A stretch of DNA of 42,819 bases from JBGPJM01 sp041485385 (lineage in GTDB: Bacteria; Planctomycetota; Phycisphaerae; Phycisphaerales; UBA1924): positions 1-42,819 of the forward strand of contig JBGPJM010000018.1 in the NCBI GenBank assembly GCA_041485385.1. Direction: 5' to 3'. The translations under genes were made by a program, and so were the position numbers. Position 1 is the stretch's first letter. Each line of letters opens with the position of its first letter. Positions 41,766 to 42,819 of this stretch are shown here, one piece after another. The notes beneath the pieces are model-generated. The model saw only the letters and a list, made by a program, of their open reading frames with translations. It ran no database searches and was not told the DNA's origin.

Positions 41766-42819
41766 GCCACACACCCGGAACCCCTGCTCCTGTGGACCGA
41801 GGCGCCGGTCGCCGGCGGGCGTTCACGATCGCCGAGATGGTCGTCGCCCTTTCGATCACGATGGTGCTTTCGGTGGGCATCGCATCGGCCATCACCATCG
41901 CGTCCAAGGCGCTCCCTGTGAGCAACCGGCCTGTGGACCAGATCGTCGAGGCGGCGCGCGGCGCGCAGCTGCTCACCTCGGAACTCGCGTGCGCGACCTC
42001 CGTCGTTTCGACGGGCGCGACGTCGGTGAAGTTCGCCGTCCCCGACCGGGACGCCGACGGCCACGAGGAAACGATCGTCTATGCATGGTCGGGCAAGGCG
42101 GGCGACCCGCTCACGCGGACGATCAACGGCGGGGCGCCCATCGAGGTGGCATCGGGCGTGCAGAGCTTCGCGCTCTCCTACACCACGCGCAGCAGCAGTA
42201 CCACCACGACGACGACCTCTCCGACGCAGAGCGCCGAGGCGGAGCTTGCCTCGTTCACTGGGTGGCCGGGCGTCTCGCTGCCGACCGTCCAGAACTATAC
42301 GGTTTCGACGACGTCATGGCTCTGCCAGTCCTTCGGCATCATCGTCCCGCCCGGCTCCACCGCGGTCACGTTCACCAAGGTGACGATGAAGATGCGGACC
42401 ACCGACGCGACCGGCGGCAAGTTCAACATCAGCATCTACAAGTCCTCGGGCACCGGTTCGTCGGCACCGACGGGGTCCGCCTTGGTCACCGCCCAGACGC
42501 CGGACAGCAGCCTTTCCGGCACGGCCAGTTGGATGCCGGTGCCGCTCACCAACGGGCGCATCGCGGGGCCGGGGCAGTACTACAGCATCGTCGCCTCGGG
42601 CACCGTCGCCAACGCCATGACCGCGCAGACCTACTCGTACGCCCTGGCGCCCGACAACGGCACGATGATGGGCACGTCGACCAACGGCGGATCGACCTGG
42701 ACCATGCAGGGCAACTCGCGTGACACGCTGTTCTACGTGTACGGCACGTTCGAATCGATGACCACCACGACCACCACCGTCAACCACAACTACCTGACGG
42801 GCGCGACCGTGACGCTGCG
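41762..42819 (+). CDS. Minor prepilin with large Ser/Thr-rich and jelly-roll-like domain (partial)
   Basis: The ATG at 41762 overlaps the preceding stop. RRRA|FTIAEMVVALSITMVL is the prepilin signature (GspJ/PilW type). A normal pilin-like part runs to ~150, followed by a Thr/Ser tract (SSSTTTTTTSPTQSAE). An added beta-sandwich spans ~170-330 (WLCQSFGIIVPPGSTAVTFT, FNISIYKSSGTG, SWMPVPLTNG, QYYSIVAS, DTLFYVYGTFE). A second Thr run follows, and then the window ends with the frame still open. The added domain resembles choice-of-anchor/adhesin-type jelly rolls, suggesting a tip or surface-binding role. Confidence 0.88.
   Translation, partial: MSHTPGTPAPVDRGAGRRRAFTIAEMVVALSITMVLSVGIASAITIASKALPVSNRPVDQIVEAARGAQLLTSELACATSVVSTGATSVKFAVPDRDADGHEETIVYAWSGKAGDPLTRTINGGAPIEVASGVQSFALSYTTRSSSTTTTTTSPTQSAEAELASFTGWPGVSLPTVQNYTVSTTSWLCQSFGIIVPPGSTAVTFTKVTMKMRTTDATGGKFNISIYKSSGTGSSAPTGSALVTAQTPDSSLSGTASWMPVPLTNGRIAGPGQYYSIVASGTVANAMTAQTYSYALAPDNGTMMGTSTNGGSTWTMQGNSRDTLFYVYGTFESMTTTTTTVNHNYLTGATVTL

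Noticed and set aside
1..42819. CRISPR arrays, tRNA or rRNA genes, transposase genes
   Set aside because: No regularly spaced repeats, cloverleaf-like sequences or transposase motifs were found. The direct repeats present are only two copies each.

Overview
This window is very GC-rich bacterial chromosomal DNA. The gene content fits a member of the Planctomycetota, most likely the class Phycisphaerae. Pointers are DNA topoisomerase VI A and B subunits in a bacterium, csrA beside an Nfu-type scaffold, a membrane protein with a CPxC/CPECG zinc ribbon, prepilins of the K/R-R-A-F-S/T type, and unusual lipoproteins. The assignment is an inference from gene content; no rRNA or tRNA gene is present to confirm it.

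Layout. (1) 1-5310: an accessory island, visibly less GC-biased than the rest. It holds a leftward HTH-like partial gene, then rightward a ~199-aa protein, a GHKL (Hsp90/MutL/MORC-like) ATPase and a 606-aa partner protein, and, convergent to these, a DNA methyltransferase. Two nearly identical leftward promoters (TTGACA/TATAyT within a longer conserved sequence) sit at the two ends of the island, and an inverted-repeat operator overlaps the rightward promoter. (2) 5381-9519, leftward: dapF, an M48-type membrane metallopeptidase and a lipoprotein whose C-terminus has a JAB/JAMM-like H-x-H...S-x-x-D pattern. (3) 9669-11622: nfu-like gene, csrA with a textbook terminator, convergent ndk, and a zinc-ribbon membrane protein. 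(4) 11790-21955: topoisomerase VI module. top6B and top6A are separated by about 6.5 kb carrying a pRiA4b ORF-3-like protein, a GNAT/SSAT-like acetyltransferase and a SWIM-SNF2 helicase. (5) 21970-24932: small accessory genes. They comprise an unknown protein bracketed by a duplicated top6A 3' end, a frameshifted zeta-toxin-like ATPase, two small basic proteins sharing a DAAARRAV core, an OmpA-like lipoprotein and an MGMT-family protein. (6) 25161-31731: REC-ANTAR regulator, CorA transporter, GT2 and GT4 glycosyltransferases, and an exported Mn/Fe superoxide dismutase. (7) 32042-42819: a histidine kinase, then a tightly packed operon STAS - GspE/PilB - GspF/PilC - PilM - PilN - PilO - PilP/GspC-like - three prepilins. 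The last prepilin runs off the window.

How genes work together. The region 7 genes encode a type IV pilus/type II secretion-type assembly platform (motor, inner-membrane platform, PilMNOP alignment complex, pseudopilins), unusually headed by a STAS protein translationally overlapped with the motor ATPase. Top6A and Top6B together make a type IIB topoisomerase. The first-island proteins look like a modification-linked, possibly defensive, system in which GHKL ATPase and methyltransferase are co-regulated. I did not recognise it as one of the named defence systems.

Caveats: all functions are from reading motifs. The very high GC3 creates many long shadow reading frames, which were discarded. 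Several starts are GTG, chosen from Shine-Dalgarno spacing or overlap.
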